From positions 2,914,001 to 2,978,000 of the forward strand of contig NZ_KB907307.1 in assembly GCF_000381925.1 (NCBI RefSeq): a DNA stretch of 64,000 nucleotides. Reading direction: 5' to 3'. This DNA is from Nocardia sp. BMG111209. Lineage in GTDB: Bacteria; Actinomycetota; Actinomycetes; Mycobacteriales; Mycobacteriaceae. Each line of letters begins with the position of its first letter. Position 1 is the stretch's first letter. Both the position numbers and the translations under genes were made by a program. A model generated the notes under the pieces. The model saw only the letters and a program-made list of their open reading frames with translations. It did not search any database and was not told the DNA's origin. Of this stretch, positions 14,508 through 23,266 are shown one piece after another.

Positions 14508-17096
14508 TCAGCCGCGCTGGGGTCCCGGGTCGAGGGTCAGTTCGCTCGGCCGCCACACCGGTCGCCAGTACGCGTCGCTCTCGGCGTCGCGCTGTCTGCG
14601 CCGGGCGATGTTCGCATCGACCTCGCGCTGCCGTTCGGCCGCTCTGGCTTCCGCCTCCCGGATCGCCTCGCCCAGGCGTACCTCGCCCTCGGCGGGGCCG
14701 ATGATCGGAATGTTCAGCTTGCGCGCCGTATTGTGCCGGGAATCGGCCGCCTCCGGGGTGGCCGTCACCATCCACTGCACGGTCTCGGTGATGTTGACGG
14801 CGAGTCTCGCACCGTACGATTCGGCCCGCCGCCGCAGATCGAGCACCTCGGCATGCTGTCCGACGATCGCGATCCGGAGACTTCGCAGGTAACGCGCCTG
14901 CGGTGCCGGTGCGGGTTCGGCGCACGCGCGGATCACCTCGTTGATCCGCTCGGCGAGTTCGGGCAGCCCGAGCGCCTCGGCCAGCAGGTACATCTCGCGC
15001 CGGCGAGCGGGTGTCAGCGTCGACCGGTCGGCGCCTCGGTCTTCGGGAAAGGCCGCTTCCCATGCTTCGCGGTTCAGCGAACGCAACTGGATGCCGGTCA
15101 GCCCGGTCAACCGCGCCCGATCGGTGAGAACGCGTGCTTCGTCGTGGGTGAGCCGACCGTCCTCGACGGCATCGGACAGGGCCGCCCGGTACTTCTCGAT
15201 CGCGGCCGGATCACCCGTCCGCGGTGCCGGCGATTGCGGAAAGGAATCCAGCAGTCCGGCGATCGAGGTACCCCGCAGCGGAACGGGCCGGCAACTGATC
15301 GAGCACTGCCGGAACACGGGCGCCGCGGAAGCGGCGGGCAGCGGTCGCGTGAGATGCAGCGGTCCGGGTGCGTTCCGGAGCAGCCACAGGACCACCGCAC
15401 GGACCGCGCGGGCATCCTCCAGAGCGGTGTGCTGCCGGTCCAACCAGCCGCCGGTCGCCGTCTTGTACATCGCGACCAGACTGAACGCACGCCCGTCGAG
15501 TTGCCGGCGGGCGGTCTGGAGGGTGCAGATCCCCGCCGCATCCGGTAGCGGGATTCCGGCGCGGCGCGCGGCAGCGGCGAGAAAGCCCTCGTCGAAGTCG
15601 AGGTTGTGGGCGACGACCACCGTTCCGGTCAGGAAGGCGAACGCCTCGGACAGCACCTCACCGGTGCTCGGCGCCCCGGCCAGATCACTGTCCTCGATCC
15701 CGTGCACATCACGAGCGGCCGACGGCGAACCGGGATTGTTCACCAGGGTCGCGAACTCGTCCACCACCGTGCCGTCGGCGGTGAATTTGACCAGGCCGAT
15801 TTCCACGATGCGATCGGTTTCGGGATCCAGGCCCGTCGTCTCGAGGTCGACGGCGGTGAATGTCACACCCGTCACCGGATACGAGGTCACCGTTCGCGTG
15901 AGCTGTGCTCGGTCGAATCCTCTTGCAGGAGCGAATTTTTCGGCTCGCGCAGCAGTGGCCGCAAGTGGACCGCGCACCGGTACGAGCGGTGGTGGCGGCG
16001 ATGTGACCGGTCGACTGCGGGTGGGAGCCGACGCCAGGACCTGGCAGATCGGCGCCGCAGCGTCCGCGCGCGACACCTGGAGGTGCCAGCGCAATCCCTG
16101 TGCGCTGGTGAGATCCACTGTGCCGTAGAGCATGACGGGCAACAGCCGATTGTTCTTGTAGCGTCGATCCGGTCCGCCACGAACATTGACGTATTGCCAG
16201 GTGTGGTCGACCTGCGCCGCATCGCCGGGCGGGCTCGTGTTCTCGATGAACCGCGTCCGGCCGGGCTGCAGACCCAGATCGGCGTACGAGACATCACTGA
16301 AGCGCTTTCCCTCACGCACCAGAACGCGGTCCGGCAGGAAGTACAGCGCCGCACTGTCCGCGGTGAGCGAGGGGACGGCGATATTGGTCGTCAGTTGCTT
16401 CGGCCCCGACATCGATGCGGATGCGACTACGCGCCGCAACACATGTGCGGCACCGGAATTCGCCTTGTACTGGTAGGTGGTCGCCACCGCTCCGGACTGC
16501 AATACGCGCCAGATCCGGTGGGATCCGGTGAACCAGGCCCAGTTGGCCACCAATGCGTCGAACCACGCATAATGCTCGTCGCCGATGTCGTAGAAGAGCA
16601 CGACCGTCCTGCGGGCCTTGTCGTTCAGGATCAGCCAGCCACACAACGGCGCGAGCACCAGCCAGACGATCGCTCCGAGAGGCATACCCGCGAACAGGCC
16701 GAGCACGAACGACGCCGCGACCGCCCACCATCCCCACGCCGTACGAGCCGCGGCGGCCTCGAGTTGGTCGACCACGGTTCCGCTGCCGGAGGGGGCCATC
16801 TCGAGGGCAGTGCTGCCGGTGACATCCGCCATCACGATGGCGCTGGGTGAGAATCCGGGCAACCACGCGGGCTGCGGTGAAATCGGCCGGCCCCGGGGCG
16901 GCGCGGCCGCGGACCGGCGACGGCCGCCCGGAGTTGCCCGGTAGTACACGCCGCCACGGCCCATGTGGACGTAGTTGCCGCGCGGTCCGCTCCCGACCCG
17001 GAAGCCGGGCACGCCGGCGCTCACGCCGATACCGGACTTGCTCAGGTTGAACCGAAACGGCCCCGCCTTCAGGCTCTTTCGGACATAGAAACCCAA
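14508..17096 (-). CDS. DUF4236 / DEDDh exonuclease / BRCT fusion protein
   Basis: An 862-residue multidomain protein. Residues 1-60 are a DUF4236 module (GFYVRKSLKAGPFRFNLSKS, GIGVSAG). Two membrane helices lie near residues 115-155. A central 200-residue region is unassigned. A DEDDh 3-5 exonuclease follows at about 410-580 (VDLETTGLDPETDRIVEIG, AHNLDFDEGF, HTALEDARA; all acidic residues and the His present). A helical TerB-like segment follows near 630-720, and a BRCT-like domain at about 735-815 (SLRIAIVGQ, then WMVTATPEAADSRHN). The TTG start is supported by AGGAGGGGTGA just upstream and by the canonical DUF4236 start. The role is unknown; nucleic-acid surveillance at the membrane is conceivable. 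Confidence 0.75.
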   Translation of the reverse strand: MGFYVRKSLKAGPFRFNLSKSGIGVSAGVPGFRVGSGPRGNYVHMGRGGVYYRATPGGRRRSAAAPPRGRPISPQPAWLPGFSPSAIVMADVTGSTALEMAPSGSGTVVDQLEAAAARTAWGWWAVAASFVLGLFAGMPLGAIVWLVLAPLCGWLILNDKARRTVVLFYDIGDEHYAWFDALVANWAWFTGSHRIWRVLQSGAVATTYQYKANSGAAHVLRRVVASASMSGPKQLTTNIAVPSLTADSAALYFLPDRVLVREGKRFSDVSYADLGLQPGRTRFIENTSPPGDAAQVDHTWQYVNVRGGPDRRYKNNRLLPVMLYGTVDLTSAQGLRWHLQVSRADAAAPICQVLASAPTRSRPVTSPPPPLVPVRGPLAATAARAEKFAPARGFDRAQLTRTVTSYPVTGVTFTAVDLETTGLDPETDRIVEIGLVKFTADGTVVDEFATLVNNPGSPSAARDVHGIEDSDLAGAPSTGEVLSEAFAFLTGTVVVAHNLDFDEGFLAAAARRAGIPLPDAAGICTLQTARRQLDGRAFSLVAMYKTATGGWLDRQHTALEDARAVRAVVLWLLRNAPGPLHLTRPLPAASAAPVFRQCSISCRPVPLRGTSIAGLLDSFPQSPAPRTGDPAAIEKYRAALSDAVEDGRLTHDEARVLTDRARLTGLTGIQLRSLNREAWEAAFPEDRGADRSTLTPARRREMYLLAEALGLPELAERINEVIRACAEPAPAPQARYLRSLRIAIVGQHAEVLDLRRRAESYGARLAVNITETVQWMVTATPEAADSRHNTARKLNIPIIGPAEGEVRLGEAIREAEARAAERQREVDANIARRRQRDAESDAYWRPVWRPSELTLDPGPQRG

Positions 17097-17253
17097 ATCA
17101 CCCCTCCTGCGCCACGATCACACTGCTGCGACGGCCGATGTCATTGCCCGGCAACCACGTTCGCGTCGGCTCACCCCTGAAGCACGCGACCGTCAGATCT
17201 TAGGGTCCCGGCGGATCGAGTGCGGGCCGAACGGCGTAATTCGATCGGCGATC

Positions 17254-17280
17254 ACCGGACCGCCGTCATGGCGGCCCGGT
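17254..17280. terminator. Stem-loop after the Bcr/CflA-type exporter gene
   Basis: ACCGGACCGCC (17254-17264) pairs with GGCGGCCCGGT (17270-17280), 10 of 11 positions, loop GTCAT. It lies immediately beyond the stop of the minus-strand exporter gene. No T-tract follows. Confidence 0.5.
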
Positions 17281-17282
17281 GC

Positions 17283-18500
17283 TCAGGCGGGGGCGGGGGC
17301 CGGTTCGGGGTGGGGGGTGGTGTGGAGGGTGAGGAGGCGGGTGGTGAGGGCGAGGAGGGCGGCGGTGACGACCGTGATGGTCATGGGGAGTCCGGTGGCG
17401 GGGCCGCCGAGGCCGACCAGGGGGGAGACCAGGGCGCCGAGGGTGAATTGGAGGGCGCCCATCAGGGCGCTGGCGGTGCCCTTGGCGTGCGGGGCGCGGG
17501 CCACCGCCAGGGCGGTGGCGTTGCCGGCTATCAGCGGGAAGACCGCGACCTGGACGAACAGGGCAGGGAGGACCGCGGCGGCGGGGGCGTGGGCGAGCAG
17601 CAGGATCAGGACGACGATGCCGAAGAGGAGCATCGTGGCTTGGCCCACGGTCAGGAGGGTTTCCGGGCGGATGCGGGTGGTGAGGCGGGAGGCCACCGCG
17701 CCGACGGCGACCATGCCGAGGGCGTTGGTGGCGAAGACCACCGTGTATTCGGTGGTCGACAGGCCCAGGACGTTCTGGATCACGAACGGGGACGCGGAGA
17801 TGTAGGCCATCAGGGCGGCGAAACCCAGGGCGAAGGTGAGGGTGTAGCCGAGGTAGCCGCGGTCGGTGAGCAGGCCGCCGATCGCGCGGGTGGTGCTGGT
17901 GAAACCGCCGGTGTGGCGGCGTTCCGGGGCGAGGGATTCCGGTACCACCAGGATCGAACCCGCGAACATCACCGCGTAGATCGCGCCGAGCACCCAGAAC
18001 TCCGGGCGCCAGCCGTGCGGGGCCAGCGCGCCGCCGAGCAGGGGCGCCACCACGGGGGCGAAGCCGCTGAGGCTCGCGAACAGGGTGAAGATGCGGGCCG
18101 CGGCGGCGCCGGCGGTCCGGTCGGCGGCGACGGCACGGCTGATCACGATGCCCGCGGCGCCGGTGCAACCCTGGACGAAACGGGCCGCGACCAGGACCCA
18201 GATATTCGGGGCGAGCGCGCAGGCCAGCGTCGCCAGCAGGGCGAGCGCGCTGCCGATCAGCAGCGGGCGGCGGCGGCCGAGGCGATCCGACAACGGGCCG
18301 ATCACCAGCTGGCCCAGGGCCAGGCCGATCAGGAAGGTGGTCAGGGTGAGCTGGACGCTCGCCGCGCTGGTGTGCAGGTCCGCCGCCAGCCGGGTGAAGG
18401 CCGGCAGATACATATCGATCGAGAACGGCGCCAGCGCCGACAACAGCGCGAGCACCACCAACAGCGATCCGGACACCGCCGGCCGGCCGGGTCTCACCAT
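17283..18500 (-). CDS. Multidrug MFS exporter, Bcr/CflA type
   Basis: A 405-residue, 12-helix major facilitator of the Bcr/CflA drug:H+ antiporter group. The N-terminal family motif PFSIDMYLPAFTRLAADL, the motif-A loop GPLSDRLGRRRPLL between helices 2 and 3, and RFVQGCTGAAGIVISRAVAA are all present. The start is the ATG at 18500, which follows a strong GGAGGTGG; an upstream in-frame ATG at 18530 lacks such a site. Substrate unknown. No regulator is adjacent, and the gene appears monocistronic with a terminator-like hairpin. Confidence 0.88.
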   Translation of the reverse strand: MVRPGRPAVSGSLLVVLALLSALAPFSIDMYLPAFTRLAADLHTSAASVQLTLTTFLIGLALGQLVIGPLSDRLGRRRPLLIGSALALLATLACALAPNIWVLVAARFVQGCTGAAGIVISRAVAADRTAGAAAARIFTLFASLSGFAPVVAPLLGGALAPHGWRPEFWVLGAIYAVMFAGSILVVPESLAPERRHTGGFTSTTRAIGGLLTDRGYLGYTLTFALGFAALMAYISASPFVIQNVLGLSTTEYTVVFATNALGMVAVGAVASRLTTRIRPETLLTVGQATMLLFGIVVLILLLAHAPAAAVLPALFVQVAVFPLIAGNATALAVARAPHAKGTASALMGALQFTLGALVSPLVGLGGPATGLPMTITVVTAALLALTTRLLTLHTTPHPEPAPAPA

Positions 18501-18619
18501 GTGGCCACCTCCTTCTGATCCGCACCTCATTCAACAGCGGGGCCCGGACGGCGGCGGAATCGCGCCGGACCGCTGTGTCCCCCGTCACCTGCGAGATTGC
18601 CGTTCGCTTATATGCGTAT

Positions 18620-18669
18620 TGAGATTCTCATGACCGGCAAGTAGCGTATTCGAACAGGGCATATGCCCT
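18620..18669. promoter_or_regulatory. Two palindromes upstream of the small barrel/hydrolase pair
   Basis: AGGGCATATGCCCT (18656-18669) is a perfect 14-bp palindrome, 30 bp before the start at 18700. TGAGA-T-TCTCA (18620-18630) is a second, 11-bp palindrome. Both lie in a locally AT-rich 100-bp stretch in an otherwise GC-rich region, as expected of a regulated promoter. The cognate regulator is not identifiable nearby. Confidence 0.45.
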
Positions 18670-18699
18670 ATTCGGCGACGTTGCTGGAGGGAGAACCCC

Positions 18700-19005
18700 A
18701 TGCAGTTCCTTGTCTTCGCCTCACCGCTCGCGGGTAAAGAGGACGAGTTCAACGAGTGGTACACCGGGGTGCACATCCCCGACATGCTGAAGATCCCGGC
18801 AGTCACCGCGGCCACTCGGATCCGGCTGCGCCCGGTCGGCGCCGAGGAGACGCGCCCGGAGTACCTCACCACCTACGAGGTCGACGGCGACATCGACAGC
18901 CTGATCAAGGAGATCGGCGTGCGCACCCGCAACGGTGAGTTCGGCGCGCTGCCGGACAGTATCGACAAGACCACCGTCCGGATGATCGTCGGGGAGCCCG
19001 CCTGA
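18700..19005 (+). CDS. Small dimeric alpha/beta-barrel protein
   Basis: A 101-residue protein with the ferredoxin-like alpha/beta pattern of the DabB/ABM superfamily (MQFLVFASPLAGKEDEFNEW, then YTGVHIPDMLKIPAVTAATR). Members include monooxygenases, ethyl-tert-butyl-ether degradation (EthD-like) proteins and ring-processing cyclases. The NEWY and H-IPDMLxIPAV pattern resembles EthD-like proteins. An excellent ribosome binding site (GGAGGGAGA) precedes the ATG. Its stop overlaps the next gene by one base (TGATG), so it is translated with the alpha/beta hydrolase and probably acts on the same compound. Confidence 0.65.
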   Translation: MQFLVFASPLAGKEDEFNEWYTGVHIPDMLKIPAVTAATRIRLRPVGAEETRPEYLTTYEVDGDIDSLIKEIGVRTRNGEFGALPDSIDKTTVRMIVGEPA

Positions 19006-19868
19006 TGCCCTCGGTCGAGATTCTCGGGGGAAATATCGAATACGAAATTCTCGGGGACAGTGGCGATCTCATCGTCCTGACCCCGGGTGGCCGATTCAGC
19101 AAGGACTTTCGCGGGGTGCGGCCGCTGGCCGAGGGCCTCGTCGCCGGTGGCTACCGGGTCCTGTTGTGGGACCGGCCCAATTGCGGCGTCTCTGATGTCC
19201 AGTTCTTCGGGCCGACCGAATCCCACATGCGCGCAGCGGTTCTGGGCGAACTGCTGCGGACGCTGGACACCGGGCCGGTGATCCTGGCCGGCGGGTCCGG
19301 CGGCGCGCGCGATTCGATCGTGACCACGATCGAACATCCGGACCTGGTCCGGAAACTGGTGCTGTGGAACATCGTCGGCGGTGTGCAGGGCCAATTCGTG
19401 CTGGGCTCCTACTATGTCGTGCCGACACTGCTCGCGGTGCGATCCTCGGGCCTGGCGGCGGTCACCGAACTGCCCGAGTGGAAGACGCTCATCGAGGCGA
19501 ATCCGAAGAACCGCGACCGGATCCTGAACCAGGACCGCACCGAGTTCAACCGGCTGATGCTGCGCTGGCTGGAGGCCTACGTACCCAAGCCCGGCCAGAC
19601 CATTCCGGGTGTGCCGGACGACCGCTTCGCCGACATCCGGGTCCCGACGCTGATCATCCGCGGCGGCAAGGACGACTACGACCACCCCAAGCGCACTTCG
19701 CTCGAGGTGCACTGCCTGATCGCCGGATCCGAGGTGATCGATCCGCCGTGGCCCGAGGACGCCTGGGAGCGGGCCACCGAGGCGCGGGCCCGCGGCGAGG
19801 ACGTGGGCGGTTTCGACACCTGGGTTCAGGCGGCGCCGCCGATCCTGGAATTCCTCGCGCGCAGCTGA
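19005..19868 (+). CDS. Alpha/beta hydrolase
   Basis: A 287-residue alpha/beta-hydrolase-fold protein. The nucleophile elbow is AGGSGGA near residue 90. VLTPGGRFSKDFRG supplies the oxyanion region, and IIRGGKDDYDHP carries the candidate acid residue. The final catalytic His is not obvious; H in LEVHCLIAG is one possibility. The gene is translationally coupled to the small barrel protein. A substrate such as a lactone, ester or beta-diketone cannot be chosen from sequence. Confidence 0.8.
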   Translation: MPSVEILGGNIEYEILGDSGDLIVLTPGGRFSKDFRGVRPLAEGLVAGGYRVLLWDRPNCGVSDVQFFGPTESHMRAAVLGELLRTLDTGPVILAGGSGGARDSIVTTIEHPDLVRKLVLWNIVGGVQGQFVLGSYYVVPTLLAVRSSGLAAVTELPEWKTLIEANPKNRDRILNQDRTEFNRLMLRWLEAYVPKPGQTIPGVPDDRFADIRVPTLIIRGGKDDYDHPKRTSLEVHCLIAGSEVIDPPWPEDAWERATEARARGEDVGGFDTWVQAAPPILEFLARS

Positions 19869-19874
19869 ATCACG

Positions 19875-19907
19875 GAACCGGCCGGACTCGGAAAGTCCGG
19901 CCGGTTC
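19875..19907. terminator. Bidirectional terminator hairpin
   Basis: GAACCGGCCGGACT (19875-19888) pairs perfectly over 14 bp with AGTCCGGCCGGTTC (19894-19907), loop CGGAA. It lies between the convergent alpha/beta hydrolase and the next gene, whose stop codon begins within the hairpin. Confidence 0.8.
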
Positions 19908-20367
19908 ACACCTCGACGATATTCACCTCGCAATTCAGCGAGGCCTCCAGCGCGGTGTGGATACGGCTTTCCGGAATACGCGCCAGATCGCGCGCGGAGA
20001 TACGCACGGTGACCACGTCGAAACCGTCGCCGGAATCCGCCCGGGAAATGTCACCGGAAATTCCGAAACCGGCCAGGACGCCGCGGACGTCGTCGTCGGT
20101 GCCGCGGCTGATATAGGTGACCGGACCCGACTCCGGGCTGGTCAGGAAGGTTTCGGCGCACAATTTCGCGACCGCCGACCGCAATGCGGGGCCGTCGTCG
20201 CCGCGCATCAGGATCTGCATTTCCCGGCGCGGATCGTTCGGGCGCTCGAAGACCTCCATACCGTGCTGCGGCGCCTGCGCGGCAAAGGTGTCGGTGCGCT
20301 CCGACAGCAGTTCCGGCGTGAGTTCCCGGGCCGGGTCCACCTTGATTCGAATCACCGCAGTACGCAT
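19906..20367 (-). CDS. Hypothetical protein, 153 residues
   Basis: I do not recognise this protein. It begins MRTAVIRIKVDPARELTPEL and contains alternating charged strands and helices (MEVFERPNDPRREMQILMRG, then FDVVTVRISARDLARIPESR), consistent with a small soluble alpha/beta protein, perhaps two ferredoxin-like halves. There is no signal peptide or membrane helix. The frame stays open upstream, but the ATG at 20367 fits a compact domain start and leaves 47 bp to the TetR stop. It could be co-transcribed with the TetR gene. Confidence 0.55.
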   Translation of the reverse strand: MRTAVIRIKVDPARELTPELLSERTDTFAAQAPQHGMEVFERPNDPRREMQILMRGDDGPALRSAVAKLCAETFLTSPESGPVTYISRGTDDDVRGVLAGFGISGDISRADSGDGFDVVTVRISARDLARIPESRIHTALEASLNCEVNIVEV

Positions 20368-20414
20368 GTCCGCGATTCTAGCGGCGAAACAATTGCCGGC
20401 CGATACCCGGCCCG

Positions 20415-21074
20415 TCAGCCCGCGGCGGCCGGATCCGATTCGGCGCCGATCGCGCGCGCCCCGGCCGGCAGGCCGACCGCCCGCGCCCACGGGGTGCCCT
20501 CGAAGGCCCGCACGAAATCCTCGGCGAATTCCACCAGTTCCCGATGCCCCAGATCGATACCCAGGGTGGCCTCGTTCACCAGGGTGGCGCCGAGGCTCGA
20601 GATCATCACCGACAGCAGTGTCGGCGGCAGCGCGTCGAGATCGACGCCGTGGCCGCGCATGATCACGGTGAGCGCGGCGATCTGACTCTCCCGGTATCGC
20701 TGTGCGTACGTGGCGAATTCGGCGCGGATGTCCTTGCGGTGGTTGGACAGCGCCATGAATTCCATCAGCATCGCGGTGCCGTGCGGATCGGTGGCCACCT
20801 CCCACAGCGCGCGCATCGGGTTGCCGGAGGCCAGCGCCTTGCGCTGACGCTCCAGATTCGCCTCCGCGCCGCGGCGGAACACGGCCAGGAACAGGTCGTC
20901 CATGGTCGGGAAGTAGTAGTAGACCAGGGCCGGGTTGACGCCGGCCTTCGCCGCCACCCGGCGCGAGGTGGCGGCCGCGTAGCCCTCCTCCAGCATGATG
21001 TCCGCGGTGGCCGCGATCAGCTGGTCACGTGTCTCGGTATCGCCCTCGCGGCGGCGCTTGCGCGGTGTGCTCAT
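20415..21074 (-). CDS. TetR-family regulator
   Basis: A 219-residue TetR repressor. The helix-turn-helix is at residues about 15-60 (IMLEEGYAAATSRRVAAKAG, then NPALVYYYFPTMDDLF). The ATG at 21074 is chosen because GAGGGGG lies about 6 bases upstream; the frame is open further but has no better site. It is divergent from the catabolic operon starting at 21437, with a 362-bp shared regulatory region, and is the first candidate to control it. Confidence 0.88.
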   Translation of the reverse strand: MSTPRKRRREGDTETRDQLIAATADIMLEEGYAAATSRRVAAKAGVNPALVYYYFPTMDDLFLAVFRRGAEANLERQRKALASGNPMRALWEVATDPHGTAMLMEFMALSNHRKDIRAEFATYAQRYRESQIAALTVIMRGHGVDLDALPPTLLSVMISSLGATLVNEATLGIDLGHRELVEFAEDFVRAFEGTPWARAVGLPAGARAIGAESDPAAAG

Positions 21075-21436
21075 CGGACCCCCTCGCCGTGCCCGGCCGT
21101 CGCGGCGCCGCTGTCCCCGGTGCTCGTCATCCAACGAATCTATCATTAGGCGATCGATTAGCAGTTGCTTCCCCGCCGCCCGGCCCGGAGCCCGCCACCG
21201 CACCCGCCCCACCCGCACGGACCGCCCGTGTACAGGCTGTTCAGGGTTCCGATAGCCGCCGGACGGCCGGTGTGATCCTTGACAACCCAGCTCGGCCGGT
21301 GTTAAACACTTGCATAGTAAACGGCCGTCGGCCCCCGCACCGCCACCCCGCGGTCCGGATCGGTCGCGGGTATTGCACCGGCAGCTATGAATCGTTGTCC
21401 GGCAACATAATTCAGCTCAGATGGAGGACCGGTCCG
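21075..21436. promoter_or_regulatory. Divergent regulatory region, TetR / catabolic operon
   Basis: This 362-bp gap holds no supported gene. A good promoter for the plus-strand operon is TTGACA (21279-21284), a 17-bp spacer, and TTAAAC (21302-21307). The palindrome GTGTT-A-AACAC (21299-21309) overlaps the -10 box and is a likely operator. An AT-rich island at about 21136-21164, containing CTAATCGAT and CTAATGATA on the minus strand, lies near the TetR start and may hold its own promoter or site. The leader from promoter to start is about 120 nt, with AGGAGG-like GGAGGA at 21423. Confidence 0.55.
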
Positions 21437-22438
21437 ATGACCGCAGTCGAGCGTCCCCGGCCCGCGGGCGAACCCGCGGGATTAAGCGATCGCATAGCAA
21501 CCGTCGATGCAGGACGGCGACCGCCCCGGGCCCGGCGATCCGAATTGGCCACCCCGGCGAGCAACGAGTCGATGTGCGCCGCGGCCGCACGATCGGACGC
21601 GGATCTGGTGTTCCTGGATCTGGAGGACGCCTGCGCGCCGTCGATGAAGGAGGCCGCGCGCGCCATCGCGGTCCGCGCCTTCACCGAATTGGATTGGGGC
21701 CGCACCACCCGCGCGGTGCGCATCAACGGCCTCGACACGCCCTGGTGCCACGACGATCTCGTCGAGGTGGTCACCGGCGCGAGGGAAGCGCTCGACGTGA
21801 TCATCGTGCCGAAGGCCAGAAGCGCCCGGGACGTCTGGTGGGTCGACGTCATGCTCACCCAGCTCGAGGCCAAGCTCGGCCTGACCCGGCCGATCGGCCT
21901 GGAGGTGCTCATCGAGGAGGCCGACGGCCTGCTCGCGGCGGCCGAGATCGCGAAGGCCTCACCCCGGCTGGAGGCGATCATCTTCGGCGTCGGCGATCTG
22001 TCGGCCGCGCTGCACGCGCGGGTCGGCGGCAATTTCCGGCCGTCGGCCGGCGCGTATCCGGGCGATTTCTGGCATTTCGCGCGGATGCAGGTGCTGGCCG
22101 CGGGCCGCGCCGCCGGGATCGACGCGATCGACTCGCCGTATCCGGACTACGGCGACGTCGACGGTTACCGCGCCGACGCCGGGCATGCCGCGCTGTTCGG
22201 CTTCGACGGGAAGTGGGCGATCCACCCGGTCCAGGTGCCGATCGCCAACGAGGTGTTCACCCCGACCGCCGAGGAGATCGCGCACGCGCGGTCGCTGGTC
22301 GACGGCTATCGCGCCGCGCAGATCGGCGGCGTCGGCGCGCTCGGGCAGGACGGGCAGTTGGTCGACGCCGGACATCTGCGCCTCGCCGAGAACGTGCTGC
22401 GCAAGGCCGAACTGATCACCGACGGAGGTGTGCGATGA
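21437..22438 (+). CDS. CitE/HpcH-HpaI family lyase (malyl-CoA lyase-like)
   Basis: A 333-residue TIM-barrel C-C lyase of the CitE/malyl-CoA lyase branch. The metal and substrate motifs are VFLDLEDACAPSMKEAAR (acidic metal ligand), AVRINGLDTPW, VIIVPKAR, GLEVLIEEADGL and the Gly-rich IIFGVGDLSAAL. GKWAIHPVQV near the end is characteristic of the family. The likely reaction is retro-Claisen cleavage of a 3-hydroxyacyl-CoA into acetyl/propionyl-CoA and a 2-oxoacid. The ATG has GGAGGA upstream. The stop overlaps the next gene (ATGA), and it is the first gene of the operon. Confidence 0.82.
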   Translation: MTAVERPRPAGEPAGLSDRIATVDAGRRPPRARRSELATPASNESMCAAAARSDADLVFLDLEDACAPSMKEAARAIAVRAFTELDWGRTTRAVRINGLDTPWCHDDLVEVVTGAREALDVIIVPKARSARDVWWVDVMLTQLEAKLGLTRPIGLEVLIEEADGLLAAAEIAKASPRLEAIIFGVGDLSAALHARVGGNFRPSAGAYPGDFWHFARMQVLAAGRAAGIDAIDSPYPDYGDVDGYRADAGHAALFGFDGKWAIHPVQVPIANEVFTPTAEEIAHARSLVDGYRAAQIGGVGALGQDGQLVDAGHLRLAENVLRKAELITDGGVR

Positions 22439-23232
22439 GCGCGCGGGCGGGCCGGTTGGCCGGACGGGTCGCGGTGATCACCGGCGCCGGATCCGGGATC
22501 GGGCGGTCGGCCGCGCTGTTGTTCGCGCGCGAGGGCGCGCGGGTGGTCTGCGCGGACATCAGCGGCCGCGAGGAGAAGGCGGCCGCCGAGATCTGCGCCG
22601 CCGCAACGGATTCCGACGGCACCGCGGCCGATACACCCGGTCCCGCCGCGGTCGGCGTGCACGTCGATGTGGCGAATGCCGCCGACGTCCGCGCGATGAT
22701 CGACCTCGCGGTCGGCACCTACGGCCGGTTGGACGTGCTGTTCAACAACGCGGGGATGAGCGGGCAGCGCGGGCCGCTGGCGGAGATCGACGAGGACGCG
22801 TTCGACACGGTCGTGGCCGTGAACCTCAAGGGCGCCTTCCTCGGCATGAAATACGGCATCCCGGCGATGCTGGCCTCCGGCGGCGGCTCGGTGATCAACA
22901 CCGCCTCCGCCTCGGCGCTGGTCGGCTGGAAGAACCTCGCGCACTACGCCGCCGCGAAAGGTGGTGTCGTCCAACTCACCAAATCCGCGGCGCTGGACTA
23001 CGCGAAGCAGGGCATCCGGGTGAACGCGATCTGCCCCGGCATGACGTGGACCGGGCTGGCCGGCGCGGGCGACGACAGCGTCCCGCCCACCGATATGGTC
23101 CCGCCGCAGCCGCTGAACCGGTGGGGCCTGCCCGGCGAATTGGCCGCCGCCGCACTGTTTCTCGCCAGCGACGAGTCGTCGTTCATCACCGGGGCCGCGA
23201 TCCCGGTCGACGGCGGCTACGTCGCCCGCTGA
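22435..23232 (+). CDS. Short-chain dehydrogenase/reductase
   Basis: A 265-residue classical SDR. The cofactor motif is TGAGSGIG, with VVCADISG favouring NAD(H) through the Asp after strand 2. NNAGMS, the catalytic Ser in NTASASALV and YAAAKGG are present, and it ends with PVDGGYV. The start overlaps the CitE-like gene by 4 bp. It probably oxidises a ring or side-chain alcohol in the pathway encoded here. Confidence 0.88.
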   Translation: MSARAGRLAGRVAVITGAGSGIGRSAALLFAREGARVVCADISGREEKAAAEICAAATDSDGTAADTPGPAAVGVHVDVANAADVRAMIDLAVGTYGRLDVLFNNAGMSGQRGPLAEIDEDAFDTVVAVNLKGAFLGMKYGIPAMLASGGGSVINTASASALVGWKNLAHYAAAKGGVVQLTKSAALDYAKQGIRVNAICPGMTWTGLAGAGDDSVPPTDMVPPQPLNRWGLPGELAAAALFLASDESSFITGAAIPVDGGYVAR

Positions 23233-23266
23233 TGCCGCATCCGAATCGCGAACGAAGGCAACCGTC

